DNA from: Pyrus communis
Lineage: Eukaryota; Streptophyta; Magnoliopsida; Rosales; Rosaceae
Assembly: GCF_963583255.1 (NCBI RefSeq)
Contig: NC_084804.1
Span: forward strand, 31,536,953-31,600,952
DNA length: 64,000 nucleotides
Direction of reading: 5' to 3'
The notes below the pieces were generated by a model, which worked only from the letters and a program-made list of their open reading frames with translations, was not told where the DNA came from and did not search any database. Positions 1 to 10,993 of this stretch are shown here, piece by piece; the first letter of the stretch is position 1; each line of letters opens with the position of its first letter. The position numbers and the translations under genes are program-made.

Positions 1-465
1 TACTTTTTTCTGACACACGTTCGAGATAGTCATTAACTATAAAAACTCAGTAGCCAACTAATCGAGATGTGAAGTTGTTGAAATTTTGTGTCTACTTGAT
101 CTAAATATAGGGAATGTACATAGATGTGCGTGAAGTTACGAAAAATACTTGGTGGAAATCATTTCCAACACGAAACACACCCCTAAGGGTAACATGAAAC
201 ACAATCCTAAAATTTAAGCTTTTACTGTTAGTGCCGGACTAGGAATTTAACTGAGTTGGCTTGCAAGTATGCAAAAAGATGAATGAATATATTGCACTTG
301 TCGTTTGTTAAGTGTAAAAGGGATAGCGCGTGCAGGGACAATGACAGACAAAGGGATTAAACCCCACAAGTAATCATCAAGCCTTCTATATCTGAGATAC
401 GTTTAGGGCAAATATAAAAGGGACAACTTGGGTGTGTGAGGAGACATGTCATTATCAACCTTAGT

Positions 466-468
<3 letters not shown>
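1..468. other. Intergenic, no gene recognised
   Basis: AT-rich sequence with no reading frame that resembles a known protein and no clear repeat ends. It runs into the CT microsatellite at 469. Confidence 0.5.

Positions 469-509
<41 letters not shown>
469..509. repeat. (CT)n microsatellite
   Basis: About 20 uninterrupted TC/CT units. The reading frames crossing it are artefacts of the repeat. Confidence 0.95.
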
Positions 510-512
<3 letters not shown>

Positions 513-567
513 TTCTAGAACATGTTTAAGTCATTTTCCTCAAGCTTGTTTAGCATTTTCTTTCTTC

Positions 568-571
<4 letters not shown>

Positions 572-622
<51 letters not shown>
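572..622. repeat. (TA)n microsatellite
   Basis: About 25 TA units, followed by a short imperfect TG run to about 650. Likely polymorphic in length. Confidence 0.95.
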
Positions 623-625
<3 letters not shown>

Positions 626-1505
626 GTATATGTATATGTGTGTGTGTGTGGGGGACGCAGGCATCCAGTCCCACAAACCGCCCCAAACATCCAACTTGCT
701 TTCTTTGCACTATTTCTTGCTTGCAAAAGCAACCCCACCAACCACTCTTGCCATTTACAAATTACAGACATGACGATGATGATCAGCCATCAGCCAGTTA
801 TTCTTGTTGTACGGTTAATCAGTGTACCATATCCCTTCTCTTCAACAATTCCACAATATATTGCAAGCTCGAGAAGCATTTTATTAGTTCGTTTAAAGCT
901 TGTTTTCCACCACTTGCTATACATGTAGTACTTTTAGTTTCCAGGGCAATCCATTAAATGAAAGAGGAGAATTTAAACCCAAAACACAGTGGCTTAAACA
1001 TAAATAACGAGAGTAATTTACCACTTGCTATACATGTACTTTTTTTAGTTACCTTAAAATCAGAACAGAACAAAGTTATTTGTCAATTTTAAAGGTGCCG
1101 ACTTATCATGTTAGACCGGCCATGAAACGGACCTCTGCAATTGATCAACTTTCGACTTAATGCGCGCAGTACTATACTACTACTGTAATGAAATCAAGTA
1201 TCCCTTCGACTTAATGTTCATACATATTGGCATTAAGGTGTTGGCTAATTATGATCCCCCACTAGCTACTTAGTTCCACTTGTTTGTGCCACAGAATTTT
1301 CATTTTCCATTTTCCAAATTTTGAACTATATCGGAAATGTGAGAAGCCATGTACATGATCGTATATACTGAGAGAGCCTGTTCGATATAGGAAATTAGAA
1401 GCCTTGCATTCACCGATCCCTTCTTATTGTACAAAATCTTTTCAAATAACCAATTATTTCTCGAGTTTCATTAGGATTGTTTTACCACGCACGCTCTGTT
1501 ATTGG
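623..1505. other. Intergenic, no gene recognised
   Basis: No convincing coding sequence. A short phrase reading cacttgctatacatgta occurs twice (about 910 and 1022), suggesting a small local duplication. Confidence 0.4.
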
Positions 1506-2603
1506 TAGACCTGGTATTCGTGTAGTATTTTTCGTGTTCGTGTCACATCTTATATTTTAATGGATCGTGTCGTATAACACTTGTTAAAATAAACAGGTAA
1601 TATGACCCAACTCGAAATCGACCTGTTAATGTTATCAGGTAATATGATCCGACCCGTTACCCGTTAAAGAAAATATTTTTTAAATCAATAAATAATGAAA
1701 ATGAAAAACATAATTTGACCAAAAAAAAAAAAAGAAAACATAATACTAAATTAGTATATGCATACTATATTGTCACATAAATATTACTCCAAAACATTAA
1801 AAAAAAAAAAAAAAACACATTTTCTTTCAAGTATTATATACTCCAAAACAAGAGCCTCATAGGAAAAACATTAGTACATTACTATAAAATACCAAATTTT
1901 CAAGGATATGCCAAATGAAAGGAATCCCACTTCAAGGTTGAGGAACCTTGGACGTTTATATATGCTTTCACATTTTTTATACTTGTACATTAATGATTAT
2001 GAATTTTATTTATTTTGAACTCCCTTAAAATATTATTCATGAGGGTTTGTATGGTTTTAAAATTCAAACGGCGATGTACCCATACTCATAGCGTAAAGGA
2101 TGTGATCACGAGCCTTTGCAAAAAATTTTCACATTTTTCGCACTTGTAAATTAATTATTATAATTTTTTAATGTATTTGGTATTTTTAAATTACTTGATA
2201 CTTTTATTTTAATTGTTTTATAATTTTTTTAATCTCAACTTTTGCCTATAGTGTGCTATAAAAATAAATAAATAAATTAATTAAAATTAAATTTTTTAAA
2301 TTTATATAAAATAATAATACAATGATACATATTTATTATGCACTATATACATATACACTATGACTATTGTATTTATATTAAGTTATTTTACTACTTTAAA
2401 ACATTAAAATCATCAAAATAACTTTTTTACTTAATATGTCGAAATAGGTTACCTTTGTGTTACTTTCGTGTAAACCTGTTAAGAACCTGTTATTAACAGG
2501 TTCTTATCGTGTGACCCGATAACGATCATATTAGTTATCGTGTTGACCCAAAATCTGTGGTTTTCGTGTTATTTACATGTCATGTAAGAAATTATCAGGT
2601 CTA
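1506..2603. mobile_element. Non-autonomous hAT-like DNA element
   Basis: The two ends are inverted: TAGACCTGGTATT at the left and its counterpart TAGACCTGATAATT read from the right. Both end regions are built from repeats of a 'cccgttaacgggt / acaggttc' type, usual in plant hAT-like MITEs. The 8 bp outside each end (1498-1505 GTTATTGG and 2604-2611 AGTATTGG) agree at 6 of 8 positions, compatible with an old 8-bp target duplication. The AT-rich interior shows no transposase. The superfamily call is inference. Confidence 0.55.
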
Positions 2604-2675
2604 AGTATTGGGTATTCTAATACATTTTTTTCACATTTGTGTGCGCAAAATTATTGTGGCTTAAGCACACATAGA

Positions 2676-2708
<33 letters not shown>

Positions 2709-2715
2709 TATATAC

Positions 2716-2748
<33 letters not shown>
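2676..2748. repeat. (TA)n microsatellite, left part
   Basis: Imperfect TA tract (TA with CA interruptions) that directly abuts the element starting at 2749. A second TA tract continues at 4953, so one tract appears to have been split by the insertion. Confidence 0.9.
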
Positions 2749-2749
<1 letters not shown>

Positions 2750-4170
2750 GTGACAGCCCATTCCGAAAATTTTAAAACGTACGCGTGAAAAGATGATTTT
2801 GCCCCTAGTGTGATTTTTACGTTGTGTGGTTGTTTTTGGGTTTTTGTTGGCATGTTTTGGGCCACACACACACTCTCCCACACCCCACACCTTTTTTCCC
2901 CTACCCTGCACCCTGTCCCGAGCTCCCTTTCCCTCTCATTTCCATCCATTTCGTACGGACACACCCCCAAAACCCATGAAATCTTCAAAGATCGAAGGAA
3001 CAAAGTACATATCCATGCTCGTGAGGCCCATTGGAGTCTAACCATACCCATTTCAGATAAGGATACCTTCGTTTTCACGTCGAACTCGGGATACCCGATT
3101 TTTGGTACTGCTCATGCACACGTAAATTCTTATGTTTTTGGGAATTTCAAGCTTGTAGGAGGCTTGGTGAGGTCCTTAGGAGGCTCGGGGTGGTTCGTTT
3201 GAAGGTTTTGGACGTCAGGATCACGAGTTTCGAGGTTGGCCGGAGTTGGGGGTATTTTCCAGGCGAGATTTTGTGGATTTTAGCACTTGAAAGTGGTATG
3301 ATCTTGTTCCTCTCGTTGTAAGCTTCATTTTGGTACCAATTTTGTGAAATTTGGTTGAAAAACGAAGAAGATAGGACGATTTAAAGATTTCCCGATTTTC
3401 GCCGGCGCCGGAGCCTCGCCGGAGAAGACAACGGAATATTCCGTCAGTTTGGACAGAATATTCCTAACGCCGTTGATGGAATCCATTAAAGTTAACGAAA
3501 TATTCCTGATGGCGTTAACTGATGCCGTCAGCGTGCCAGGCACGTGCCTGCGCGTGGTCGGCGTGTGTGGCCGTGCCTTGGCCGGCGCGTGGGGGCGCGT
3601 ACGACGGTGAAATATTATTTTTAAAATATGGGGATGATCCTGAGGTTGAGTAGATCACGTTGGTGTATTCATACACCCCATTTGAGCATTGTATGAGAAG
3701 TTATTTCTTGAGATTGGTTATGTGCTTTAAAATTAACGTTTTTATAGTTGTTTCGCATATAGGTGAATCCTATCCTGAGGACGAGCGTGGTCACTCGAGG
3801 CAGGGGGTTACAACCCTTCCACTTACCAGTGAGTGGGCTTTTGGTTTTCCGTATATACCTATATAGTTATACTTTTCCCATAAATTGATTTAGAACGTTA
3901 TTCGTTATATGCCATGCCTATAGTTTTGCCGTTATTTATGCATTGTTAATTGTTTATATATATATGTATGTTTGATGTTGCAGACGCACAGGTAAGTGCC
4001 AGGTGAGTTGTGATTTATGTTTACATTCAGTAGTGATTTGAGATGCATAGAGAGCTCATAACCTGCAACCCCAGTGTTAGTGCTCCCGCCCAGAGTTGGG
4101 CACAGTCCTTCACGTGATGTTCACCTCCCGCACCACACGCTCAGCTTGGATCCAAGTTAGGTGCACAGTC

Positions 4171-4393
4171 CTGTCGTACAAACCACTTTAGGTGGTTCCG
4201 ACTCGTAGGTGACCCGCGATTATTCGCACAGCCTTCACGTGATCGTAGCACTCGAGCGTATATATATGTTACACCGAGGCCTGTCGTACAGACCACTTTA
4301 GGTGGTTCCGACTCGTGTGCAGGTCTAGTTAGTGAGATGGAGATTTGAGCTCTAGATTCAGCCGTACAGGTCACATTAGGTGACTCCGGCTGA
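4171..4393. repeat. Three spaced copies of a palindromic 30-mer
   Basis: Three units start with a tcgtaca/ccgtaca phrase and contain perfect or near-perfect palindromes: accactttaggtggt at 4182-4196 and 4292-4306, and gtcacattaggtgac at 4370-4384. Arm sequence changes together on both sides in the third copy, so pairing is kept. They lie inside solo-LTR copy A. Confidence 0.85.
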
Positions 4394-4470
4394 CAAATTA
4401 TATGATACTGATGTGTGATTACCTGAGCACTTGCATTTTACTTTGAGGTTTTGGCATAGCATATTCTTGA

Positions 4471-4472
<2 letters not shown>

Positions 4473-4521
<49 letters not shown>
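4473..4521. repeat. (AT)n microsatellite
   Basis: About 24 AT units inside solo-LTR copy A. Confidence 0.95.
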
Positions 4522-4522
<1 letters not shown>

Positions 4523-4952
4523 TCTTTTTTCTGGGAGGTATACAGGTTTTACAGCGAGGGGTTAGAACTTATTTATTAAATGGTTTTCAAAAAGCTTTGT
4601 TTTTGCCCGCTCACTCTTTTGTTTTGCGCCCCTCCAGGTTCTAGTTGGCTAGCACGTTTGGTGGTTTCCCTGAGGATTTCCCCGGCATATTTGACAGACG
4701 ATTACCAGTGTAGGACCACCTTCGGGTGTGCTCTTGTTGCGTCGTTTTCTCCTGGACTGCATTAGGCTTTTATGCTCTAAACTTAGCGTCGCACTTACGC
4801 TTGCACTTGTTTGTTATTACTTTATGTAAGACTAGTTTTTATTTTTTTTCGTACTATTTACATTATTATTTTATTAGCTTCCGCACTGTGCACATGGTTA
4901 CATCACTTCCACGTGATGGCCAGCATGCCCTGATCTCGATCGGGATGTGTCA

Positions 4953-6590
4953 TATATATATATATATATAATTCGCTTTTGGTATTAATTAAGAGAACTT
5001 TTGATATATTCAGAAGTTGAATTCTGTGATTAAATCGATCAAATGAATCTGCCACCATGATTGTCATTCTTGTTATGAATTCCTTAGGAATAATGAAAGG
5101 TTTCGCCGTCAACCCTTGTTCACACATAAGACAGAGGTCATGAGGGATACGTGAGCCATCCACATGCTTCTCTCTTGATTACATTTTTCATGCATGCGTT
5201 TATATTTTGCAGCCTTGTATATATAAATACTGTGTGCAACTGTAACAATGACTATGTTATTAATTCATGTGTTGTCATGCATGGTTACTATTATATATTT
5301 AAAAAAAACAATATTAATTCACATGTTATAACAATACATAGATTGTATTACATGAATGAAAATAAACTGTAACACTATATGATGGTATGACTGTGATACT
5401 AAAATGTATTGCAAAGTTCCTGGTCTCCATAGATTATGACAAGTACTGTGCAGTTAAACTTCTTCTTTTTTAAAATATTAATTAATAAACTTGAAGTCTT
5501 TCAAGTCTTTTAGTGATTAATCTAAATGCTAAAAATTAACATGGGATTTCTTTTAGGATTTTTTGACAAAGTATATAGAATAATTACACTAATTCATCTG
5601 TACTATGCGAATGAGATTCAAATTTCTGTACAAAAGAGGTAGAGCATGTGGAGCAAAAAATAAGCTTAAAAATCTTGGAGGTGACACACGAATATTTTGA
5701 CAAGAAAGATGAGATTACTCTCAAGGCACACTGGAATTTCCACACGCATGCAACGGACAATAACGGCTCAATCAAGGAAGAGTCAAAGGTGATCAATATG
5801 GTATTTATTCAAATCCCTCTCATCACGCCCCATCAATCCCTTATTGATTTTATTCAAAAGGTAACTCTCAAAACTTCCTATTTAATTTAGAAATAATTGT
5901 CATGTTAATTGCAAGATATTATTTCACATAATATCTTGCAATTATTCACCCAATTGCACCATATATGGCCAACCATTCTCCACCAATAGGGTCAGCCACT
6001 CTCCCATAACTACCCCACTTATCCCACTAAAATGTTGGGCCATTTTGCTACTCACAAACTCCTAAACACATTCTTGTCAGAATTCTAACTTTGGCATCAG
6101 AGATTCTTCGGCCAAAGCCGCCCCCCTCCCCCCCCCCCCCCCCCCCCCAATTCATCGTGGGGACATGAGGTTTTTGGTTTTAATTTTAGGTGTATTATTT
6201 TGCAGATGTATTTTCGTCAAAGGAAGAGATAGTAGAAATTTACATCCACAGAGCATACTACTCAAGCTAACTTGGATTGAACTCATGTCTTGCTAAGAGA
6301 ACTTAATAATTATATAGCAAAAGAGAGAAGAATAAAACTAGTGGTCAAGTATAGTACCCTAAAATAAGAAGGCTATGGCGCATGTTTGCCTGCTCAGTAA
6401 AAGTTAACAAACATCTTAAGTTCAGGGGAAGGGCCACCTTTAGATTTTCTATTAAACACCATAATCGACCATAACATCCTTTGCACAAAGCTTTTCTTCA
6501 TTACACGCCATCCATCATAAACGCTAGCAGCATTTATCTGTTAGCTTTTAATAATTAATTAAAAAAGGCTATCTGCTAATGAATACTAAT
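4953..6590. other. Intergenic: TA tract remainder, possible repeat fragments, poly-C run
   Basis: 4953-4971 is the right part of the split TA tract. A small open frame on the plus strand near 5648-5890 (80 codons) resembles nothing I know and is probably chance. 6121-6148 is a run of about 28 bases that is all C except one T. The phrase before it (ttggcatcagagattcttcgg, 6092-6112) looks like LTR-retrotransposon debris. Confidence 0.45.
6121..6148. repeat. Poly-C tract (one T interruption)
   Basis: 28 bases, 27 of them C. A run this long is unusual in AT-rich plant intergenic DNA and could form i-motif (C strand) or G-quadruplex (G strand) structure. It may also be of uncertain length because of sequencing difficulty. 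Confidence 0.9.
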
Positions 6591-6990
6591 TGACCTGGCA
6601 AGCGGATTGTGTTTGTTATCGTTTTTGTGTTATACTTATTATCTTAACGGATCGTATTGTGTCAAACCCGTTATCTTAATGGATTCTTAACAGGTTGCTC
6701 AATATCCCCGACTCTTTAACGAATCACGTCATTTGTGTTGGGTTAATGGGTCATGCTAGAAATTGTCATGCCTAATGTCTCGACCTGGCAAACCGGTAAT
6801 ATTTGTGTCGTCTACATGTCATACCCGTTATCTTAACGGGTTTTTAATGTGAGACTTGATAACAACTCAATTCATTAACTGATTCTTAACAAATGACCAA
6901 ATAACAACCCAACGGGTTACCCCAGAACCTATTATTTTTCGTGTCGTTTTGTGTCGGGTTAACTGGTCATGCAAGAAATTGCCAAATCTA
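6591..6990. mobile_element. Two adjacent short hAT-like MITE copies
   Basis: Copy 1 (about 6591-6770) and copy 2 (about 6782-6985) both start with GACCTGGCAA and end with a variant of 'ggtcatgc(t/a)agaaattg(t/c)ca'. Both are rich in 'cccgttatcttaacgg' type repeats, the same vocabulary as the element at 1506-2603. The two lie head to tail with about 12 bp between. Ends are approximate. Confidence 0.5.
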
Positions 6991-7661
6991 ATACTATAGC
7001 ATATATTTTGTCCCAGGACTTGTCTTTCTCGTAATTTAAGTTAAAAGACTATAATTGTTCCTTTGCTTTTTCATTATATCAAATTCACAATAGTATAATT
7101 CGAAACGAAATGATTAAGGTTAATTTAAGCAGTTAATTAACTTCTACTAATCAAGATGAAAGCGATTTCTAAGCATTATGAAAAGAATGATCATCTAATA
7201 CCATGGTCGTTGAATAACGTTATGCAATACCAAAATCACATATATTATGTAACAAAATATAGATTAATAAAGGAAAGTCGGTAGATCGCATAAAAAATGT
7301 GATGATTTTATCAGATTAGGTTCTTGATACATGTAGATGATTGAACCTTGAATGGAAATGGACCCCATTTCAAGAATTTGGATCGAAAACAACAGCTAGT
7401 AATAAAAGGCTAGTAGCGTTGGGTTGGGGTCATTGACAAGCTAGAACTTTATCAAGCTTCACTTGCTGACAATATGATGGTTCAAGGTTTTCTAAGACAA
7501 GTACTCCTTAGTTGAAGTCTAAACTCTTGTGGTTTGGGTGTGTAACACTAAGTTTGATCTTTTGCCCTTTTTGTTTTTTACTTTTTATTTTTTCTAAAAT
7601 GGTATATTTACAGTAAGAGATGGGAGAGAAAATTGGTTTTGAACTCACGCCATCCGCAAGT
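6991..7661. other. Intergenic, no gene recognised
   Basis: AT-rich DNA. The stretch about 7600-7660 has the 'gggagagaaaattggttttgaactcacgccatccg' style of short dispersed plant repeats, but I cannot set its limits. Confidence 0.4.
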
Positions 7662-8130
7662 ATGGTTCTAAAACTCCCTACCTAGTGCCTAGGCTGTTGG
7701 TTACTGCCTAGATTAATTCTTAGGTGTTTGAAAATTAAGAAATGGGGCTTAAACATGCCCACGGGGTGCTTAGACGGGTCTAGGCACCCGCTTAGGTCAT
7801 GACTCTCACTTAGACTAAAAATAGATAACTTTTTCCCATTTTTTTTTTCTTCAGTAAACTGTAAGAAACTTGAATACTTGGATGACTATTCATTATATGC
7901 TTGTTTCTTATATTGCCAATATATTCTAATACTTTATAATTTATATGTCATTCTATTTTGCAATTTATGTATCTCAATACAATCATGTATTTTTTTAAGT
8001 ATAAGTAAATATTTATTTATATGTTAATAATAAATTTAATTAAAAGTAAATAAATAAAAAAACTGCCTAGGCACTAGGTCTTCACCCACCACCCGACTAG
8101 CGCCTAGCGCCTTTTAAAACCTTACAAGTG
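7662..8130. mobile_element. MITE with inverted ends
   Basis: The left end reads atggttctaaaac...cctagtgcctaggc, and the right end, read in reverse, gives taaggttttaaaaggcgctaggc...cctagtgcctaggc. Inner inverted blocks around 7680-7800 and 8060-8115 share the cctagtgcctagg phrase. The phrase 'caagt' flanks both sides, but I cannot prove a longer target duplication. Confidence 0.5.
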
Positions 8131-8203
8131 ATGAGAAATACTACTAAACCGCAGCAAACATAATGTTACATATCATTACATATTTTCAAATTTAAGTTCA
8201 GGA

Positions 8204-8204
<1 letters not shown>

Positions 8205-8234
<30 letters not shown>
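8205..8234. repeat. (TA)n microsatellite
   Basis: Short TA tract with one CA interruption. Confidence 0.9.
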
Positions 8235-8275
8235 ATTGGAAAAGTCAAATATAGGACTGCACCCAATAAAAATAG

Positions 8276-8432
8276 AGAAAAATAACGAAAAGTTCTCGAT
8301 ACTGTTTATTTTAACGAAAAACCACATTTTTACACTAAAACAATCAATCTTGGTACTATTCAATTTACCTTTTATTTTGTCCTTATCGTTAAAACTCAAA
8401 GTTTTCAAACTCTTTTCATTAGTTTTCCTATA
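8276..8432. mobile_element. Short MITE of a type common in apple/pear
   Basis: Contains the phrases 'ttaacgaaaaaccaca', 'tttttacactaaaa' and 'ttttgtccttatcgttaaaa', which I recognise from an abundant Maleae MITE. The ends carry related aacgaaaag... and ...ttcattagttttcct motifs. This is the main reason for suggesting a Maleae source. It is recognition from memory, not a search. Confidence 0.5.
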
Positions 8433-8940
8433 AAAATAACCAAGTACTTTTTTCATTACCCTCTTGTGTTTTAGGGATGTTTGACAGTCTTGTTGAAAGG
8501 CTAAAAACGTGTTGAACTGTTTTTGGAGAATAGGTTAGAAGTTTTTCTAGAGAATAACCTGCTAGGTGCCTCTCAAGACGAACTTTCAAATACTTATTCA
8601 AAAAGCACTTGAACTTTTAATAAATTTTTTAACATGTCTGTGATAATAGCACTTTTTGCGTAAGTGCTTGTAAGTAGAAGTAATTCGTACATAAAGAATT
8701 TTAAAAGAGCTCATATCATGAGTAGTGCGTTGTAATTGAGTAATTAAGTAGTTTTTACCTTATGGTTGAGAGAGATGGAAAGTTCACCCATATGGAATTA
8801 TACCTTTTTTTCATAGAACGATATATTAAATTAAGGAGATGGAGAAATAAAGTGGTTTCGAATTCCCACCATCACCGTGTACAAAATTTAAACTTAAAAC
8901 CTCTCACTTACAATTAAACCATGATATTAAGTTGTTTGCC
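8433..8940. other. Intergenic with possible SINE-like debris
   Basis: 8470-8720 has the 'gaatacttattcaaaaagcactt' phrases of short dispersed repeats. 8800-8935, read on the minus strand, resembles the 'gagaggttttaagttt...gtggtttcgaatt' style of plant SINEs. No gene seen. Confidence 0.35.
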
Positions 8941-9285
8941 GATTATTAGGTGCAGGAGATTGATTTGGTCTAATTTTATTCCTTCTAGAATCTCTATATT
9001 GGCATGGTAAGTTTTATATGGTCGTATTTTGACTGAGGACATGCTGCAAAGACGCATTTTATGGCATCTTGATGTGTTTTATGTTGTTTGCACGTGGATT
9101 CTTTTGAGCACGTTTTTGTTACATGTACTTTTACCATGTCAGTTTGGCAGCATATTTGGGATGCTTTTGGTTTGGGTACACTTCATGGCTCCTTATTAAA
9201 ACGTTTTCACCATAGGTTGGCCTTGGATAAGAGTTCACAATTTTGAGATTTGTGATTTGCAGCTTTTGTTTTTACTATATGGTGT
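8941..9285 (+). pseudogene. LINE remnant, zf-RVT-like part (left half, interrupted)
   Basis: Conceptual translation across frames gives a P.RISILAW.VLYGR.LTEDMLQRR-like stretch, then ...LLPCQFGSIFGMLLVW, matching the zinc-binding zf-RVT region that follows reverse transcriptase in plant L1-type LINEs. It is broken by stops and frame changes. The reading is cut at the GGTGT target site of the Tat element and resumes at 24714, so the LINE was present before the LTR element inserted. Confidence 0.55.
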
Positions 9286-9856
9286 TGTTGACTCTAAAAA
9301 TTACAAAATCTACGTGGCGCGCAGGCCGAGTAACTAATAAGCTAACTACATCCTTCGGTTGAGTGCAGGGCGTGCCAACTCATCTGCCGAGCTCGGCCGA
9401 GGAGTAAAATTTGTTGATGTCGCGTTGAGCACGTTGTTGACTTCTTTATCTTGCGACTGCGAACGAGGAAGGAACAGTCTCGGTCTTTGGGTTCTAGAGC
9501 CTGAAGACAAGGCTACTAGTTCTGCGAAGTTCACAAATCGTCGGCGCCCGATTCGGTCATTGTGATTATATTCGTAAGAGTATAGGCACGTCGAATCAAC
9601 ACCACACTATACGGACACAGGTACTCAAATGTGATGTATGTCTTGATGGTGAATGTAGTTCGCCCGTCAGAATGCCGAACTCTGAAACTCACTTGTGAGT
9701 ATCCAATCATAAAATCACTCGGCATCCAGTACGCCGAATAACGTAATTCGTAACACCTTACTACGCCGAAATGGCTAGCAAGGTGATCTCTACCAACAAG
9801 GGTTCAAAAACCCTTCTCGGCCGAGACTTAGATAGGTAACCAGTCGGCCTCGACGC

Positions 9857-9978
9857 AGTGCTGTTTATCCAAACTGAAGGTGCTTTTCGGTCGGCTGATT
9901 CTGCGGCAACAGTGCTGTTTATCCAAACTGAAGGTGTTCGCCGGTGCTTCCACAGTGCTGTTTATCCAAACTGAAGGT
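9857..9978 (-). repeat. Triplicated 26-bp repeat in the LTR leader region
   Basis: The phrase agtgctgtttatccaaactg plus aaggtg occurs at 9857, 9911 and 9953, and again in the other LTR (from about 24147, 24200 and 24243) with a few point changes. It lies downstream of the TATA box in element orientation, so it would be in the R/U5 part of the RNA leader. Confidence 0.9.
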
Positions 9979-10084
9979 GTGTCGGCAGAAAAAGAAAAGG
10001 AAAAATTCTCAAGGTATTTGAGAGGCTTTGCGCAGGGCAGTTGTATGTTGAATTGAAGGACCTTCTTTGTTGCATGATTTCTTG

Positions 10085-10092
10085 TATTTATA
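10085..10092 (-). promoter_or_regulatory. LTR TATA box (3' LTR copy)
   Basis: TATAAATA on the minus strand, in the context GGGTGCTATAAATACAAG. The same box occurs in the 5' LTR at 24376-24383, where it would drive the element's transcript. Confidence 0.7.
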
Positions 10093-10417
10093 GCACCCAT
10101 TCCTTGAGACCGAATCGCGCCCTTATCTGGATTGGGAGTCCTTGTCCCGTTCCAACTTTACTTCGAACAAACCGACTCCCATTAGGACTTTGAACTTTCC
10201 CCTCTTCCGAGGCTTTATTCTTTGCTGACCGGGAATCCTGGTTGCACCAGGACTTCCTTGACCTTTTTGCTTATCTGGATTACTTCTTCTTAGGATAGGA
10301 CTCGACCGACCCTGCTAACTGGCCTGGAATCTATCAAGCAGCCCATGGTAGTTGACATAGCTTTGGGCCGAGCCCAACCCTATGCTCGGCCCAACAATAT
10401 TATTTCAGGCCCAAACA

Positions 10418-10435
10418 TTACCCCCTCGCTTCTGA
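10418..10435 (-). other. Polypurine tract of the Tat element
   Basis: On the minus strand AGAAGCGAGGGGGTAA directly precedes the TG of the 3' LTR, as expected for the plus-strand primer of reverse transcription. Its position fixes the element's orientation. Confidence 0.85.
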
Positions 10436-10844
10436 GGTCACCGACTGTCGACCTTTGGTCGGGCTTCGACCTTGAAGAAACGAAACCATCTTTTGCTTTT
10501 TAGACTTCGCTTTTCTTGATAACCATCACTGCACATTTATGGGATATGATTGCACCATCCTCGTTACTCCCGCCGTACAGCCACGTGTCGACTCTCTGCT
10601 AATCCTAGAAATTTTCAATCATGGCCCTCGAAAACGTGCACCCACCGAAGCGTCTCTTCCTCATTAATGCATTAAAACCGCCGCCGCACATAATCGTGCA
10701 TCCTGGATCCTCAAAAACCTCGATCCTATCCTTGCAGGTTCCCAAAATATCTGAAATGATTGGGACCATTTCCCGGTTAAATTTCCCCCCAATTCAAACT
10801 AGTGCTTTCGAATATCAAACGCTTGATCTTCTTTCTGAAACGCC

Positions 10845-10852
10845 TATAAATA
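10845..10852 (+). promoter_or_regulatory. Putative TATA box of the antisense gene
   Basis: TATAAATA in the context cgccTATAAATAccc, about 140 bp before the first ATG of the antisense plant-mobile-domain gene and opposite in direction to gag-pol. The box and spacing are typical of plant promoters. Activity is inferred only. Confidence 0.5.
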
Positions 10853-10993
10853 CCCAAATTTCTTCCATTCGCATCCCACGCTTTCAGACATTTTGAAAAC
10901 CTCCATTTGCCATTCCTGCTTGCTCAAACAAACGCCTTCGAGTTCATCTCTTTGAAACCTCCTTCAAACCACGCACTACTCTCTTCTTTACCA

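Larger units (their letters stand above)
2749..4952 (+). mobile_element. Solo-LTR-like element, copy A, inserted in a TA microsatellite
   Basis: The unit begins TGTGACAGCCCATTCC and ends GATCGGGATGTGTCA, so it has TG...CA termini. It is flanked on both sides by TA repeats, which hides the exact target duplication. No protein domain is visible inside. The start and the internal 'aatattccgtt...gttaacg' stretch (about 3430-3530) are shared with the LTR at 40448, and the end with the minus-strand copy at 61259. I read it as a solo LTR of a Ty3/gypsy family. The lineage is not determined. Confidence 0.65.
9286..10417 (-). repeat. 3' LTR of the Tat element
   Basis: 1132 bp, TG...CA ends in both orientations. 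In element orientation it starts TGTTTGGGCC and ends GAGTCAACA. It has a TATA-type box at 10085-10092 (TATAAATA on the minus strand), and downstream of it three copies of a 26-bp repeat (9857-9882, 9911-9936, 9953-9978). Confidence 0.95.

Noticed and set aside
436..957. Open frames across the CT and TA repeats near the start
   Set aside because: Their translation is mostly microsatellite (Leu-Ser and Ile-Tyr runs) and resembles no protein.
2617..3202. Overlapping open frames at the left end of solo-LTR copy A
   Set aside because: They cross the TA tract and the LTR boundary, in several frames on both strands; low-complexity translation only.
5648..5890. 80-codon plus-strand open frame
   Set aside because: No recognisable motif, no splice partners, and a similar-length antisense frame overlaps it.
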